Below, one piece after another: positions 27,688-37,082 of a stretch of DNA of 64,000 bases. The position numbers and the translations under genes were made by a program. The stretch's first letter is position 1. Each line of letters starts with the position of its first letter. The DNA comes from Phycicoccus sp. Soil802. Its GTDB lineage: Bacteria > Actinomycetota > Actinomycetes > Actinomycetales > Dermatophilaceae. The notes beneath the pieces were generated by a model that made no database searches, was not told where the DNA came from, and saw only the letters and a program-made list of their open reading frames with translations. The stretch lies in assembly GCF_001429605.1 (NCBI RefSeq), contig NZ_LMSS01000007.1:186001-250000 (forward strand), written 5' to 3'.

Positions 27688-28994
27688 CGTTGGTTCACCA
27701 CCGTTCCGCGCAGCATGGGGCCGGCCAGGAGCGTGGTGATGGCCGAGCGCTTCCCGTCCGGGGAGAGCAGCGCCGCCACGACGTCCTGCTCGGCCTCCGT
27801 GCCGGCCAGGCCGGAGTCGGCGCCGACGATGGCCTGACCCGAGGTGCCCGAGAACATCGACGGCAGGGCACTGCCGGCCGAGCTCGAGTGGTTGGTGCCG
27901 TCGTCGAAGTGGTTGCCCCGCCACGGGTGCGCCTGGGTGCCGAAGCGACCCGGCAGTCCCTGGCAGCTGGGGGCGCGGCGCTCGCCCCAGCGCGGCTCCT
28001 CACCCGGGTGGTAGCCCTGGCGCTGCTGGGTGACCTCGAGGGTGATGTGGAAGGTCTTGTCGCGCCAGGCCTCGTCGATCCGCGGGATCCAGTTGGTCAT
28101 GGCGGTCGCGATGCACGGGTACTGCGGTGAGTACTTCGCGAACACCTCGACGGTGGGGCGCTGCACGGCGCCGACGCGGATGATCCGCTGGCCGTTCGCG
28201 TCGAGGAAGTCGGCGGTGGTGTTGGCGAAGCCCGCGGTCCCCGCGAGGAAGCCCGACAGGGCGTCCTTCTTCTCCACGATCGTCGTCGAGGTGGTGATCA
28301 GCGCCTTGGCCGCGCGCACGAGATCCGGTGCCGCCACGGCATACGTGCTCGCGAGGTCGGCGAGACCACTGATGTCCGCCTTGATGACCGGCAGCTTGGG
28401 GTTGATCTGCTTGAAGTAGGAGTCGACGAGGACGAGGTTCTGGCCCAGCCGGGTGCCCCTGCCCTCCAGCGCGGTGGCCAGGGCGTTCAGCGTGGCGGAC
28501 AGCTTCTCCGGCTGGACGGTGCGCAGCAGCGGCAGGAGGTCCTCGAACACCCGCTCCAGCTCGATCGCCACCGAGGTCCGGTCCTGCCCGATCGTGTCGC
28601 CCTTGGCGATGTGGCGGCCACTCGCCTCGGCCGGGGCCACGAGGTCGACGAACCGCTCACCGAACAGCGTCTTGGGCAGCAACCGCGCCGACACGTTGGC
28701 CGGGATCAGGTCGACCATCTCCGGCTTCAGGGCCAGCTCCAGCCGTGCGCCGTTGCCAGTGGTCTCGATCGAGCGGACCTCTCCCACGATCAGGCCGCGG
28801 ATCTTCACGTCGGAGGAGGTCTGCAGCTGTGACCCGATGCGGTCGGTCAGCAGGTTGACCATGACGACGGGGGTGAACCGCTTCTGGAACGACGCCACCG
28901 ACAGGCCGACCAGCAGCCCGACGACGAGGATGAACCCGACCCCGTAGGCACGGTTGCCCAGGCGTGAGAGTGCTCCGGTGGATGAGTCAGCCAT
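27684..28994 (-). CDS. MceA-type substrate-binding protein
   Basis: 436 residues. Membrane anchor about 16-36 (AYGVGFILVVGLLVGLSVAS), MCE domain (LLTDRIGSQLQTSSDVKIRGLIVGEV) and helical region to about 270. The C-terminal third carries a conserved PQYPCIATAMTNWIPRIDEA segment and a less ordered tail. First MCE protein after the permeases, 3 bp past the second permease stop. Known complexes bind lipids or sterols; the substrate here is unknown. Confidence 0.91.
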   Translation of the reverse strand: MADSSTGALSRLGNRAYGVGFILVVGLLVGLSVASFQKRFTPVVMVNLLTDRIGSQLQTSSDVKIRGLIVGEVRSIETTGNGARLELALKPEMVDLIPANVSARLLPKTLFGERFVDLVAPAEASGRHIAKGDTIGQDRTSVAIELERVFEDLLPLLRTVQPEKLSATLNALATALEGRGTRLGQNLVLVDSYFKQINPKLPVIKADISGLADLASTYAVAAPDLVRAAKALITTSTTIVEKKDALSGFLAGTAGFANTTADFLDANGQRIIRVGAVQRPTVEVFAKYSPQYPCIATAMTNWIPRIDEAWRDKTFHITLEVTQQRQGYHPGEEPRWGERRAPSCQGLPGRFGTQAHPWRGNHFDDGTNHSSSAGSALPSMFSGTSGQAIVGADSGLAGTEAEQDVVAALLSPDGKRSAITTLLAGPMLRGTVVNQR

Positions 28995-28997
28995 GGT

Positions 28998-29825
28998 TCA
29001 ACCCGCGATCCGTACGGTCGTCGTGGCGCCCCACACTGCGAGCGAGAAGAAGAAGTCGACGATGTTGATGGCCACGATCGAGGTCCGCACGGCCTTGCCC
29101 ACGGCCACGCCCACGCCGGCCGGTCCGCCCGAGGCGTTGTAGCCGTAGTAGCAGTGGATCAGGATGATCACGACGGCGAACACCATCACCTTGAGGAAGG
29201 AGAACAGCACGTCGATCGGCGGCAGGAACAGGTGGAAGTAGTGGTCGTAGGTGCCGGCCGACTGCCCGAAGTAGTGCACGACGATGAACCGCGTGGCGCC
29301 GTAGGACGACAACAGCCCTAGCACGTAGAGCGGCACGACGGCCACGAAGCCGGCGATCATGCGGGTGGTCACGAGGAACGGCAGCGACGGGACCCCCATC
29401 ACCTCGAGGGCGTCGACCTCCTCGGAGATCCGCATCGCCCCGAGCTGGGCGGTGAACCCGCAGCCGACGGTGGCCGCGAGGGCCAGACCCGCGACCAGGG
29501 GCGCGATCTCACGGGTGTTCAGGTAGGCCGAGACGAAGCCGGTGAACGCGCCGGTGCCGAGCTGGTTGAGCGAGGAGTAGCCCTGCAGGCCGACCTGGCT
29601 GCCGGTGAAGAAGGCGAGGAAGGCGATGACGCCGACGGTGCCGCCGATCACCGAGAGGGCGCCGGAGCCGAGGGAGACCTCGGCGAGGAGGCGCAGCACC
29701 TCCTTCTTGTAGCGGCGCAGGGTGCGCGGGCTCCAGGCGAGCGAGCGGACGTAGAACCGCAGCTGCTCGCCGAGGCTGTCGAGCGCCTCCACGGGACGAC
29801 CGGCGAGATCGAGGACCTTGCTCAC
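28998..29825 (-). CDS. Mce transporter permease, YrbEB/MlaE type
   Basis: 275 residues with five or six membrane segments. The EQ-loop region reads EEVDALEVMGVPSLPFLVTTR, the MlaE-family motif that contacts the ATPase. GTG start; a 16-bp gap follows the first permease. With its partner it forms the membrane core of the Mce importer. The C-terminus (SLAVWGATTTVRIAG) ends near the membrane. Confidence 0.92.
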   Translation of the reverse strand: MSKVLDLAGRPVEALDSLGEQLRFYVRSLAWSPRTLRRYKKEVLRLLAEVSLGSGALSVIGGTVGVIAFLAFFTGSQVGLQGYSSLNQLGTGAFTGFVSAYLNTREIAPLVAGLALAATVGCGFTAQLGAMRISEEVDALEVMGVPSLPFLVTTRMIAGFVAVVPLYVLGLLSSYGATRFIVVHYFGQSAGTYDHYFHLFLPPIDVLFSFLKVMVFAVVIILIHCYYGYNASGGPAGVGVAVGKAVRTSIVAINIVDFFFSLAVWGATTTVRIAG

Positions 29826-29841
29826 GGCTTCTGCACCTCCT

Positions 29842-30612
29842 TCAGATCTTCTGGGGGACGACTTGGAAGTAGACGGCGCTCGCGACGAAGTTCACGACGA
29901 ACAGGAACATGAAGGTGATGACGACGCTCTGGTTGACCGCGTCGCCAACCCCCTTGGGACCGCCGCCGGCCGTGAGGCCCTTGTAGGACGCGACCACGGC
30001 GGCGATGAAGCCGAAGATGACCGCCTTGATCTCGCTGGTCCACAGGTCGGCCAGCTGGGCGAGCGCGGTGAACGAGGCGATGTACGCACCCGGCGTGCCG
30101 CCCTGGATGATCACGTTGAAGAAGTAGCCACCCGCGACACCGACGACCGACACCAGCCCGTTGAGGAGCAGCGCGACGAGCATCGCCGCGAGCACCCGGG
30201 GCACGACGAGGCGCTGGATCGGGCTGATGCCGAGCACCTCCATCGCGTCGATCTCCTCGCGGATCTTGCGCGAGCCGAGGTCGGCGCAGATCGCCGAGCC
30301 ACCGGCCCCGGCGATGAGCAGCGCGGTGACGATCGGGGAGGCCTCACGGATGACAGCGAGGACCGAGGCCGCACCCGTGAAGGACTGCGCGCCGAGCTGA
30401 CGGGTCAGGGTGCCGAGCTGGAGGGCGATGACGGCCCCGAACGGGATCGAGACCAGCGCGGTCGGGACGATCGTGACCGAGGCGATGAACCAGCACTGCT
30501 GGATGAACTCCTTGGTCTGGAACGGCCGCTTCGGCAGCGAACGGATGACGTCGAGCACCAGCGCGAAGAGCGACCCGCTCTGGCGCAGCGCACCGATGGC
30601 TGGGTTGCTCAT
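29842..30612 (-). CDS. Mce transporter permease, YrbEA/MlaE type
   Basis: 256 residues starting MSNPAIGALRQSG; the longer open frame upstream is Pro/Arg-rich and overlaps repeat DNA, so it was rejected. Membrane segments follow from about residue 48. The coupling motif EEIDAMEVLGISPIQRLVVPR is clear, as is GAGGSAICADLGSRKI. Pairs with the next permease. It lies 76 bp after the ATPase gene, with AGGA 9 nt before the ATG. Confidence 0.92.
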   Translation of the reverse strand: MSNPAIGALRQSGSLFALVLDVIRSLPKRPFQTKEFIQQCWFIASVTIVPTALVSIPFGAVIALQLGTLTRQLGAQSFTGAASVLAVIREASPIVTALLIAGAGGSAICADLGSRKIREEIDAMEVLGISPIQRLVVPRVLAAMLVALLLNGLVSVVGVAGGYFFNVIIQGGTPGAYIASFTALAQLADLWTSEIKAVIFGFIAAVVASYKGLTAGGGPKGVGDAVNQSVVITFMFLFVVNFVASAVYFQVVPQKI

Positions 30613-30688
30613 GCGACGACATCCTGAGGACACGAGCGACGAAGGAGCGAGGCCCGGAAGGTCGAGGAGCGTGAGCAGAGATTCAGTC

Positions 30689-31756
30689 TCACGACGATCG
30701 CACCGCCTCGGCGGTCGGCGCGGGCTCGGTGGGCGCGGGCTCGGTGGGCGCGGGCTCGGTGGGCGCGGGCTCGGTGGGCGCGGTGGGCTCGGTGTGGCGC
30801 ACGCCGGGGACGCCGGCGTTGTGCGAGTGGAACGAGCCGGGCGGCGGGGTGATGCCGTTGTCGCGGCACCACTGGCCGGCGGGACGCTCACCGCGGCGGG
30901 GCGCACCGTCACTGGTCCCCAGCTGCAGCGGGATCGGCGGCAGGGGCGGCAGCTCCTGGCCGGACCGCGCCTCGGCTGCGAGCTCGTCGGCGTCCTTCTC
31001 CTCGGACATGCCGATCGGGCCGATGGTCTGGGCGTTGAGGAACTGGCGCACGACCGGCTCCTCCGAGCTGAGCAGCATCTCGCGCGGCCCGAACATGGCC
31101 AGGTGCTTGTGGTAGAGCAGCCCGATGTTGTCCGGCACGGTGCGGGTCGAGTTGATGTCGTGCGTGACGATGAGGAAGGTCGCGTCGATCTGGGCGTTCA
31201 GGTCGATGAAGAGCTGGTTGATGTAGGACGTGCGCACCGGGTCGAGGCCGGAGTCCGGCTCGTCGATCAGCAGGATCTCGGGGTCGAGCACCAGGGCGCG
31301 GGCGAGCCCGGCGCGCTTGCGCATCCCACCGGAGATCTCGCCGGGCAGCTTCGACTCGGCGCCGGTGAGGCCGACCAGGTCCATCTTCTCCATCACGATG
31401 GTGCGGACCTCGGACTCGGACTTCCGGGTGTGCTCGCGCAGCGGGAAGGCGACGTTGTCGTAGAGGTTCATCGAGCCGAAGAGCGCGCCGTCCTGGAACA
31501 GCACCCCGAACAGCTTGCGGATCTCGTAGAGGTCGTGCTCGCGCAGCCGGGTCAGGTCGCGGCCCTCGATCATGATCGAGCCGGCATCCGGCTTGAGCAG
31601 CCCGACCAGGGTCTTGAGGAAGACCGACTTGCCGGTGCCCGAGGGGCCCAGCATCACCGAGATCTCACCTGCAGGGAGGGTGAGGGAGACGTCGTTCCAG
31701 ATGACCTGCGACCCAAATCGCTTGGTCAGGCCTTCGACCTTGATCTCAACGCCCAC
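30689..31756 (-). CDS. mkl: Mce transporter ATPase, Mkl/MlaF family, with C-terminal APTEP repeats
   Basis: 355 residues. Residues 1-250 are an ABC ATPase: Walker A GPSGTGKS (about 38), Q-loop FQDGALF, signature EISGGM, Walker B ILLIDEPDSGLD, switch His in VTHD. The Mkl/MceG-type C-terminal extension follows, ending in an APTEP repeat coded by perfect 15-bp units. GTG start with GAGGTG upstream. It energises the YrbE/Mce complex. In M. tuberculosis, mkl is unlinked to the mce operons yet lies near rplL and rpoB; here it heads the whole operon. Confidence 0.93.
   Translation of the reverse strand: MGVEIKVEGLTKRFGSQVIWNDVSLTLPAGEISVMLGPSGTGKSVFLKTLVGLLKPDAGSIMIEGRDLTRLREHDLYEIRKLFGVLFQDGALFGSMNLYDNVAFPLREHTRKSESEVRTIVMEKMDLVGLTGAESKLPGEISGGMRKRAGLARALVLDPEILLIDEPDSGLDPVRTSYINQLFIDLNAQIDATFLIVTHDINSTRTVPDNIGLLYHKHLAMFGPREMLLSSEEPVVRQFLNAQTIGPIGMSEEKDADELAAEARSGQELPPLPPIPLQLGTSDGAPRRGERPAGQWCRDNGITPPPGSFHSHNAGVPGVRHTEPTAPTEPAPTEPAPTEPAPTEPAPTAEAVRSS
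30721..30780 (-). repeat. Four perfect 15-bp tandem repeats in mkl
   Basis: Unit CGGGCTCGGTGGGCG repeated four times without change, followed by a degenerate partial copy. In the coding strand it encodes APTEP-type units at the C-terminus of the ATPase. Perfect identity at third codon positions points to recent slippage expansion, so copy number may vary between strains. Confidence 0.95.
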
Positions 31757-31873
31757 AGCTCACCTCGTCGTGAAGTCCACGCCCGTCACTGCTGACAGGC
31801 CCCGGTTCGCATGGCTCAACGAGGCAGGGGGGACGAAGTTACGGCTGGGTACGCCACGGCACCGGGCCCGCCC

Positions 31874-31936
31874 CGCCGAGATCCCAGCTTTCGGGCTTCC
31901 CGACCTGGATGAAGCCCGAAAGCTGGGATTTCGGCG
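31874..31936. repeat. Long inverted repeat between mkl and rplL
   Basis: Perfect 19-bp arms (ATCCCAGCTTTCGGGCTTC, 31881-31899, and 31911-31929) with an 11-nt loop, extended outward by CGCCGA/TCGGCG with one mismatch. It lies between the rplL terminator and the mce operon. Likely an extra terminator or a member of an intergenic hairpin family. The rest of this 285-bp gap shows nothing else. Confidence 0.8.
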
Positions 31937-31974
31937 TGGGTGGTCAGCATCAACCTCGTCGGTCAGGGGACGCG

Positions 31975-32008
31975 GAAGCGGGCCCGACCGTGAGGTCGGG
32001 CCCGCTTC
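31975..32008 (-). terminator. Terminator after rplL
   Basis: Perfect 15-bp stem (arms GAAGCGGGCCCGACC and complement) with a GTGA loop, 34 bp past the rplL stop. T-run is weak, which is common in high-GC actinobacteria. It ends the rplJL transcript and separates it from the mce operon. Confidence 0.8.
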
Positions 32009-32041
32009 GCAGCAGTGCTGGTGCTCCCGAGGGAGCTCAGA

Positions 32042-32428
32042 TCACTTGAGGGTGACGGTGGCCCCGGCGCCCTCGAGGGCCTCCTTGGCCTTGTCGGCCG
32101 CAGCCTTGTCAACCTTCTCGAGGACGGGCTTGGGGGCGCCGTCGACGAGGTCCTTGGCCTCCTTGAGGCCGAGGGAGGTCAGCGCGCGGACCTCCTTGAT
32201 GACCTGGATCTTCTTGTCACCAGCGGACTCGAGGACGACGTCGAACTCGTCCTGCTCCTCGACCTCGGCGGCGCCGCCGCCAGCCGGGGCGCCGGCCGCA
32301 GCAACGGCCACGGGGGCAGCAGCGGTGACGTTGAAGGTGTCCTCGAACTGCTTCACGAACTCAGAGAGCTCGATGAGGGTCATTTCCTTGAAAGCCTCAA
32401 GGAGCTCGTCGGTGGAGAGCTTCGCCAT
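32042..32428 (-). CDS. rplL: 50S ribosomal protein L7/L12 (bL12)
   Basis: 128 residues. N-terminal dimerisation helices ([16 protein letters not shown]), an Ala/Gly-rich hinge (about 38-55) and the C-terminal factor-binding domain with [24 protein letters not shown]. It forms the stalk that recruits EF-Tu and EF-G. ATG start, 72 bp after rplJ. Followed by a terminator rather than directly by rpoB. Confidence 0.98.
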   Translation of the reverse strand: MAKLSTDELLEAFKEMTLIELSEFVKQFEDTFNVTAAAPVAVAAAGAPAGGGAAEVEEQDEFDVVLESAGDKKIQVIKEVRALTSLGLKEAKDLVDGAPKPVLEKVDKAAADKAKEALEGAGATVTLK

Positions 32429-32500
32429 GATGGGCGTCCTTTCTATTTCTTCGTATGCCGTGAGTGGCGGTTTGGTGTGCGAGCTGGGGTCCCGGAGGAC

Positions 32501-33160
32501 TCAGCTCTCGTCGCCACCCTCGGCGACGTCTGCGGTTGCCTCGGCCGCGGGGGCCTCGGCGGGGGTCTCCTCAGCAGCTACCTCGGCCGGAGCCTCGGCA
32601 ACCTCGGCCTCGGCGGCGGGAGCGGCGGCAGCTGCCACCGGGCGCTCGGCCTCGACCTTGGCGCGCAGTGCGTCGACGACCCGAGCGGTCTGCGACAGCG
32701 GTGCGGCGAAGAGGTAGACAGCCTGGCTGAGCGACGCCTGAAGGGCACCGGCCAGCTTGGCCAGGAGAACCTCGCGGGACTCGAGGTCCGCGAGCTTCGT
32801 GATCTCCGCGGGAGTCAGGGCCTTGCCGTCGAGGACGCCGCCCTTGATCACGAGGAGGGGGTTCGCCTTGGCGAAGTCACGCAGGCCCTTTGCGGCCTCG
32901 ACCGGGTCACCATCGACGAACGCGATGGCGGACGGTCCGACGAGCTGGCCGTCGAACGCCGTGACTCCGGCGTCCTTGGCAGCAAGCTCGGTGAGCGTGT
33001 TCTTCACGACGGCGAAGGTGGCGTTTCCGCGCAGCGAGTTGCGGAGATCGGTGATCTGCTTCACCGACAGCCCGCGGTACTCGGTCAGCACGGCCGCGCC
33101 GGAGTTGCGGAACTTGTCCGACAGCTCGGCGATGGCGGCAGCCTTGTCAGCCTTGGCCAT
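32501..33160 (-). CDS. rplJ: 50S ribosomal protein L10 (uL10) with acidic C-terminal tail
   Basis: 219 residues. [20 protein letters not shown] is the rRNA-binding N-terminal domain; the helix that binds L12 lies at about 150-175. The final 45 residues are an acidic Ala/Glu/Pro-rich tail ([22 protein letters not shown]) absent from E. coli L10. Start [12 protein letters not shown] was chosen by homology; frame continues upstream into the leader. L10 classically represses its own operon by binding the leader RNA. Confidence 0.96.
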   Translation of the reverse strand: MAKADKAAAIAELSDKFRNSGAAVLTEYRGLSVKQITDLRNSLRGNATFAVVKNTLTELAAKDAGVTAFDGQLVGPSAIAFVDGDPVEAAKGLRDFAKANPLLVIKGGVLDGKALTPAEITKLADLESREVLLAKLAGALQASLSQAVYLFAAPLSQTARVVDALRAKVEAERPVAAAAAPAAEAEVAEAPAEVAAEETPAEAPAAEATADVAEGGDES

Positions 33161-33372
33161 GGGGCCTCCCTTCCGTGTGTTCGACCGGCCGGAGGTGAGG
33201 GCCCCACATGGAAGAAGCCCCGTGCACAGGGCACGGGGCTCGCACGCGGGCAGGCTCTGGGAGCCGGCACTGCGGGTGAATCGTGGCCTGCGCTGGACGT
33301 CCACCACAGTGGAACCTTCGGTCACGTGCTGCCTCTTGCGGTGGCACGTGACAACCGAGCGGTCTTTGGTCA
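33161..33372 (-). promoter_or_regulatory. L10-type ribosomal protein leader of rplJL
   Basis: About 210 nt of untranslated leader from the predicted start near 33372 to rplJ. It contains a 9-bp stem GTCACGTGC/GCACGTGAC (33321-33352) and a strong hairpin AGCCCCGTGC/GCACGGGGCT (about 33214-33240) followed by TTCTTCC. Position and stem layout fit the known L10-leader class bound by L10-L12, but I could not check it against a covariance model. Confidence 0.6.
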
Positions 33373-33378
33373 GGGTCC

Positions 33379-33407
33379 AGCGTACGGGTCCGCGGCGTCC
33401 CCACCAA
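33379..33407 (-). promoter_or_regulatory. Probable rplJ promoter
   Basis: Minus strand: -35 TTGGTG (33402-33407), 17-bp spacer, -10 TACGCT (33379-33384). The -35 begins TTGGT like the candidate rpsL promoter. Placed correctly for the leader downstream. Called by eye. Confidence 0.45.
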
Positions 33408-33443
33408 ATCGGTGCGGAAGCCGCGGGGAGCCGGCGGTGCCGC

Positions 33444-34208
33444 TCAGCCGGTGGGGAGCTGGAAGGTGCCGACCTGGTCAGCCGGCGGGGCCGTGATGGT
33501 GACCGGCTTGCCCCAGTCGCCGAAGGTGATCGTGATGCTCTGCCCCTGGACCTCGACCGTCATCACGGTGGGCCGGTCCTCGGCGTCGAGGGTGTACCGG
33601 GCCTTGACCGGCTCGGTCGACGGCACCGACGACGCTGCTCCCCCGAGGAGCGCCTTGGGGTCGATCGTCACGTCGTAGGTGCTGGAGTCGGCGGTCGAGC
33701 TCACCACGGTGGCCTTCGAGCCCTCGAGCGCCTTGGCGAGCTGGCGCGGGTCGCCCATGTCACCGGCCATCCCGGCGAGCATCTGGCTCACCGGGTCGTC
33801 GGCCCTGGGGTCGATCTTGACCCACGGCTTCTTCGACCCCGGCAGGCCCTTCAGGTAGATCACCCCGCCGGTCGAGACGATCTCCATGCTCTGTCCCTCG
33901 ATCGGCATGGTCATCTGCTGCTCCATGACCCCGCCCTTCATCGAGAACGAGCCGGTGGCCTTGCCCTCGGTGCCAAGGTCCAGCGCGATGGTGCCCGAGC
34001 CGGCCTTGACCATCGCCGCGGTCATCTTCGTGGCGAGCTCACCACCGTCGACGGTGGCGCCGGGCTGGAGACCGGAGGGAGTGGAGCTGGACGAGCTCGA
34101 GGGGCTGGCGGGGGTCTTGCCGGTGGAGTCGCCGCCGGCGTCGCCGCAGGCACTCAGGCCGAGAGCGGCGGCCAGCGCCAACGCGGCGAACGACTTGGTG
34201 GTCTTCAC
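33444..34208 (-). CDS. Secreted lipoprotein, LppX/LprG-like
   Basis: 254 residues from a GTG start with GGGGGAG 5 nt upstream. Signal peptide ends in lipobox LSAC (Cys near 20), then a Ser-rich linker (about 30-46). The remaining fold, with [17 protein letters not shown] and [25 protein letters not shown], matches the lipid-carrier LppX/LprAFG-type beta-sheet proteins of actinobacteria. It may bind or transport lipids or act in envelope maintenance. It sits alone between rplA and rplJ. Confidence 0.75.
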   Translation of the reverse strand: MKTTKSFAALALAAALGLSACGDAGGDSTGKTPASPSSSSSSTPSGLQPGATVDGGELATKMTAAMVKAGSGTIALDLGTEGKATGSFSMKGGVMEQQMTMPIEGQSMEIVSTGGVIYLKGLPGSKKPWVKIDPRADDPVSQMLAGMAGDMGDPRQLAKALEGSKATVVSSTADSSTYDVTIDPKALLGGAASSVPSTEPVKARYTLDAEDRPTVMTVEVQGQSITITFGDWGKPVTITAPPADQVGTFQLPTG

Positions 34209-34295
34209 GAGAACTCCCCCATCGACGGCACACCGCGCGCGTGCTGCGCCATGCGGTCCTGCGATCGTAACCCGGCGACCTGAGGGCAACGGCGA

Positions 34296-34325
34296 GAGCC
34301 CGCCACCCCGAGGGGTGACGGGCTC
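34296..34325 (-). terminator. Terminator after rplA
   Basis: 14-bp arms (GAGCCCGTCACCCC on the minus strand against GGGGTGGCGGGCTC) with a 2-nt loop and one G-U pair, 30 bp past rplA. It ends the tRNA-Trp/secE-nusG-rplKA transcription unit. Confidence 0.75.
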
Positions 34326-34354
34326 CACGCGAATGCGTACCGGTTGGTCCGGAC

Positions 34355-35074
34355 TCAGGCGGTGGCCTCGTCCTCGACCAGCAGGTTGCGGGTGCGGGTG
34401 TAGTCCAGCGGGATGCCGGGGCCCATCGACGTCGACAGGGTGGCCTTCTCGATGTAGCGGCCCTTGGACGAGGACGGCTTCAGGCGAAGGATCTCGTCGA
34501 GCGCGGTGGCGTAGTTCTCGACGAGCGACTTCTCGTCGAAGGATGCCTTGCCGATGATGAAGTGGAGGTTCGCGTGCTTGTCGACGCGGAACTCGATCTT
34601 GCCGCCCTTGATGTCGGTCACGGCCTTGGCCGTGTCCATCGTGACCGTGCCGGTCTTCGGGTTGGGCATGAGACCACGCGGGCCCAGGACCTTGCCGAGC
34701 CGACCGACCTTGCCCATCATGTCCGGCGTCGCGACGACGGCGTCGAAGTCGAGCCAGCCGCCGGCCACCTTCTCGAGCAGCTCGTCGGACCCGACGTGGT
34801 CGGCGCCGGCCTCACGGGCGGCCTCGGCCTTGTCGCCGTTGGCGAACACCAGGACGCGGGACACCTTGCCCGTGCCGTGCGGGAGGTTGACGGTGCCACG
34901 GACCATCTGGTCGGCCTTGCGGGGGTCGACGCCGAGTCGCATGGCGACCTCGACGGTCTCGTCGTACTTGGCCTTCGCCGACGCCTTCGCGAGGCGGACG
35001 GCCTCGAGGGGGGCGTAGCTCTTGGTCACATCGATCTTGTCCGCGGCCTCGCGGTAAGCCTTGCTGCGCTTCAT
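34355..35074 (-). CDS. rplA: 50S ribosomal protein L1 (uL1)
   Basis: 239 residues starting [15 protein letters not shown] with AGGAG 5 nt upstream. [18 protein letters not shown] is the L1 signature. L1 forms the mobile stalk that moves E-site tRNA and in many bacteria represses the rplKA operon by binding its mRNA. A GGTATGCC hairpin lies between it and rplK. Confidence 0.98.
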   Translation of the reverse strand: MKRSKAYREAADKIDVTKSYAPLEAVRLAKASAKAKYDETVEVAMRLGVDPRKADQMVRGTVNLPHGTGKVSRVLVFANGDKAEAAREAGADHVGSDELLEKVAGGWLDFDAVVATPDMMGKVGRLGKVLGPRGLMPNPKTGTVTMDTAKAVTDIKGGKIEFRVDKHANLHFIIGKASFDEKSLVENYATALDEILRLKPSSSKGRYIEKATLSTSMGPGIPLDYTRTRNLLVEDEATA

Positions 35075-35143
35075 TTCTGCTCCTGTGCTGGGTGTTTCGG
35101 TGGAGTTGTGGTCGGTACGGACCAGCGCGGTCCTGCCACGTGC

Positions 35144-35173
35144 CCCGGTATGCCGCGTGGGCGGCATACCGGG
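35144..35173. repeat. GGTATGCC inverted repeat between rplK and rplA
   Basis: Perfect 13-bp arms (CCCGGTATGCCGC and complement) with a GTGG loop, 9 bp after the rplK stop. Two octamer copies. As with the hairpins inside the str and rpo operons, it sits between co-expressed ribosomal genes. Confidence 0.8.
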
Positions 35174-35181
35174 AACCCTCG

Positions 35182-35616
35182 TCAGAGGGTGGTGTCGATG
35201 CCCATCGAGCGGGCGGTGCCGGCGATGATCTTCATCGCCTGGTCGATGTCGTTGGCGTTCAGGTCTTCCATCTTCTGCTCGGCGATGGCGCGGACCTGGT
35301 CGGCCGACAGCTTGGCGACCTTGGTCTTGTGCGGCTCACCGGAGCCCTTGGGCACCCCGGCGGCCTTCTTGATCAGCTCGGCGGCCGGCGGCGTCTTGGT
35401 GATGAAGGTGAAGGACCGGTCTTCGTAGACCGTGATCTCCACGGGGATGACGTTGCCGCGCTGGGACTCGGTCGCAGCGTTGTACGCCTTGACGAACTCC
35501 ATGATGTTGACGCCGTGCTGACCGAGGGCGGGGCCCACGGGCGGGGCGGGCGTGGCCGCACCGGCCTGGATCTGCAGCTTGATGAAGCCGGAGATCTTCT
35601 TGCTCTTGGGAGGCAT
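35182..35616 (-). CDS. rplK: 50S ribosomal protein L11 (uL11)
   Basis: 144 residues starting [21 protein letters not shown]. Contains [20 protein letters not shown] and the C-terminal rRNA-binding domain; the Pro-rich N-terminal domain is the thiopeptide-binding and stringent-response (RelA) site. ATG start preceded by AAGGA. First of the rplKA pair, 91 bp after nusG. Confidence 0.98.
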   Translation of the reverse strand: MPPKSKKISGFIKLQIQAGAATPAPPVGPALGQHGVNIMEFVKAYNAATESQRGNVIPVEITVYEDRSFTFITKTPPAAELIKKAAGVPKGSGEPHKTKVAKLSADQVRAIAEQKMEDLNANDIDQAMKIIAGTARSMGIDTTL

Positions 35617-35707
35617 TGCTGTGTTCCTTTGGTTGTGTGGGCCTACGCCGTGGGCGATGACCCGGTTGCATGCTCCCGGGGTGCCGGGAACAGGTGCTGC
35701 CGTGCCC

Positions 35708-36688
35708 TCAGATCTTGGCGACCTGGTTGAACGACAGCTCGACCGGGGTCTCCCGGCCGAAGATGGAGACGAGCACCTTGAGCTTCTGGGTGTCGGGGTT
35801 GATCTCGGAGATCGTGGCGGGCAGGGTCTCGAAGGGCCCTTCCATGACGGTGACGGACTCGCCCACCTCGAAGTCGACGACCGCGACCTCCTTGGGCTTG
35901 CCCGAGGAGCCACCGGCGGCGCCGGACGTGGCCGGGCTCTCGAGGTCGGCGGGGGCCAGCATCGTGAAGACCTCGTCGAGGCTCAGCGGCACCGGCTGGT
36001 GGGCGTTGCCGACGAAGCCGGTGACCCCCGGCGTGTGGCGCACGGCGCCCCACGACTCGTCGGTGAGGTCCATCCGGACGAGCACGTATCCGGGCATCCG
36101 GACGCGGCGCACGAGCTTCTTCTGGCCGTTCTTGATCTCGGTGACCTCTTCCATGGGCACCTCGGCCTCGAAGATGAAGTCCTCCATGTTGAGCGAGGTC
36201 GTGCGGTTCTCGAGGTTGGCCTTCACGCGGTTCTCGTAGCCGGCGTAGGAGTGCACGACGTACCAGTCGCCGTACTTGGCGGCCAGCGCGTCCTTGAACT
36301 CCTGGACCGGGTCACCGGGAGCGGCGTCGACGTCGGCGGCCGCGTCAGCGTCCTCGTCGTCGGACTCGACCACGGGGGTCTCGTCGTCGGAGAAGGTCAG
36401 CGTCGAGACCTGCGGCTGGTGGACCTGCTCGTCGTCGAGGTCCTCGCTGTCATCCCGCTCGACCTCGTCGACGATGACCTCCTCCGCGGCGGCCTCGTCG
36501 GTGTCGGCGTCGGTGTCGGTGACATCGGCGTCGGTGTCATCGGCGTCGGTGTCATCGGCGTCGTCAGCGACGGCCTCGACGTCCGTGTCGGCCTGGATGT
36601 CGCTGGTCTCGAGCTCGGCGGCAGCACCGTCGACCGTGACCTCTTCGGTCCCGGGCTCGGCGTTGTCGGTGGTCCTCTGGTCGGACAC
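35708..36688 (-). CDS. nusG: Transcription termination/antitermination factor NusG with acidic N-terminal extension
   Basis: 326 residues from a GTG start. The first 135 residues are an acidic low-complexity extension with DADDTDAD repeats, known in shorter or similar form in other actinobacterial NusG proteins. The NGN domain follows (about 142-240, [19 protein letters not shown]) and the KOW domain (about 275-326, [13 protein letters not shown]). It binds RNA polymerase, Rho and S10. Co-transcribed with secE upstream, 65 bp apart. Confidence 0.96.
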   Translation of the reverse strand: MSDQRTTDNAEPGTEEVTVDGAAAELETSDIQADTDVEAVADDADDTDADDTDADVTDTDADTDEAAAEEVIVDEVERDDSEDLDDEQVHQPQVSTLTFSDDETPVVESDDEDADAAADVDAAPGDPVQEFKDALAAKYGDWYVVHSYAGYENRVKANLENRTTSLNMEDFIFEAEVPMEEVTEIKNGQKKLVRRVRMPGYVLVRMDLTDESWGAVRHTPGVTGFVGNAHQPVPLSLDEVFTMLAPADLESPATSGAAGGSSGKPKEVAVVDFEVGESVTVMEGPFETLPATISEINPDTQKLKVLVSIFGRETPVELSFNQVAKI

Positions 36689-36753
36689 GCTGATGACCTA
36701 CTTCCTTCTGGTATTCGCCGGGTGACCCCGGGATGACTGCGGCAGGGCGGCGG

Positions 36754-37044
36754 TCAGCCGCCGAAGACCCACAGGACGAGCTTGGTGAAGCCGAAGTCCA
36801 CGGTCGAGACGAGAGCCATCACGAAGGTCACGAACACGATCACGACGATCGTGTAGTTGACCAGCTCGGAGCGAGTCGGCCGCACGACCTTGCGCAGCTC
36901 GTCGAGGATCTGGCTGACGAAGAGGGACATCGAGCGGAACATCCGCGAGATGGGGTTGCCGCCCTTGTCACTCTTGCGGCCGGTACGACCAGAGCCGCGG
37001 GTGTCCGCGCTCACGTCCGTCACGATGCCTCTGCTTTCACTCAT
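36754..37044 (-). CDS. secE: Preprotein translocase subunit SecE
   Basis: 96 residues with a single membrane segment (IVVIVFVTFVMALVSTVDFGF) after the conserved amphipathic helix DELRKVVRPTRSELVNYT. It stabilises SecY in the translocon. The N-terminal 35 residues are a basic, Gly-rich cytoplasmic arm. Lies between tRNA-Trp and nusG, the usual actinobacterial order. Confidence 0.95.
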   Translation of the reverse strand: MSESRGIVTDVSADTRGSGRTGRKSDKGGNPISRMFRSMSLFVSQILDELRKVVRPTRSELVNYTIVVIVFVTFVMALVSTVDFGFTKLVLWVFGG

Positions 37045-37082
37045 CTGTGCCGCGACCGGGTCCGGTCACAGGTCCTGCTACG

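Noticed and set aside
30719-30796. Possible CRISPR-like array
   Set aside because: Units are 15 bp with no spacers and lie in frame inside the mkl gene; this is a simple tandem repeat.
36470-36600. Separate repeat element in the acidic NusG region
   Set aside because: The repeats are in-frame Asp/Thr codons of the NusG extension, not an independent element.
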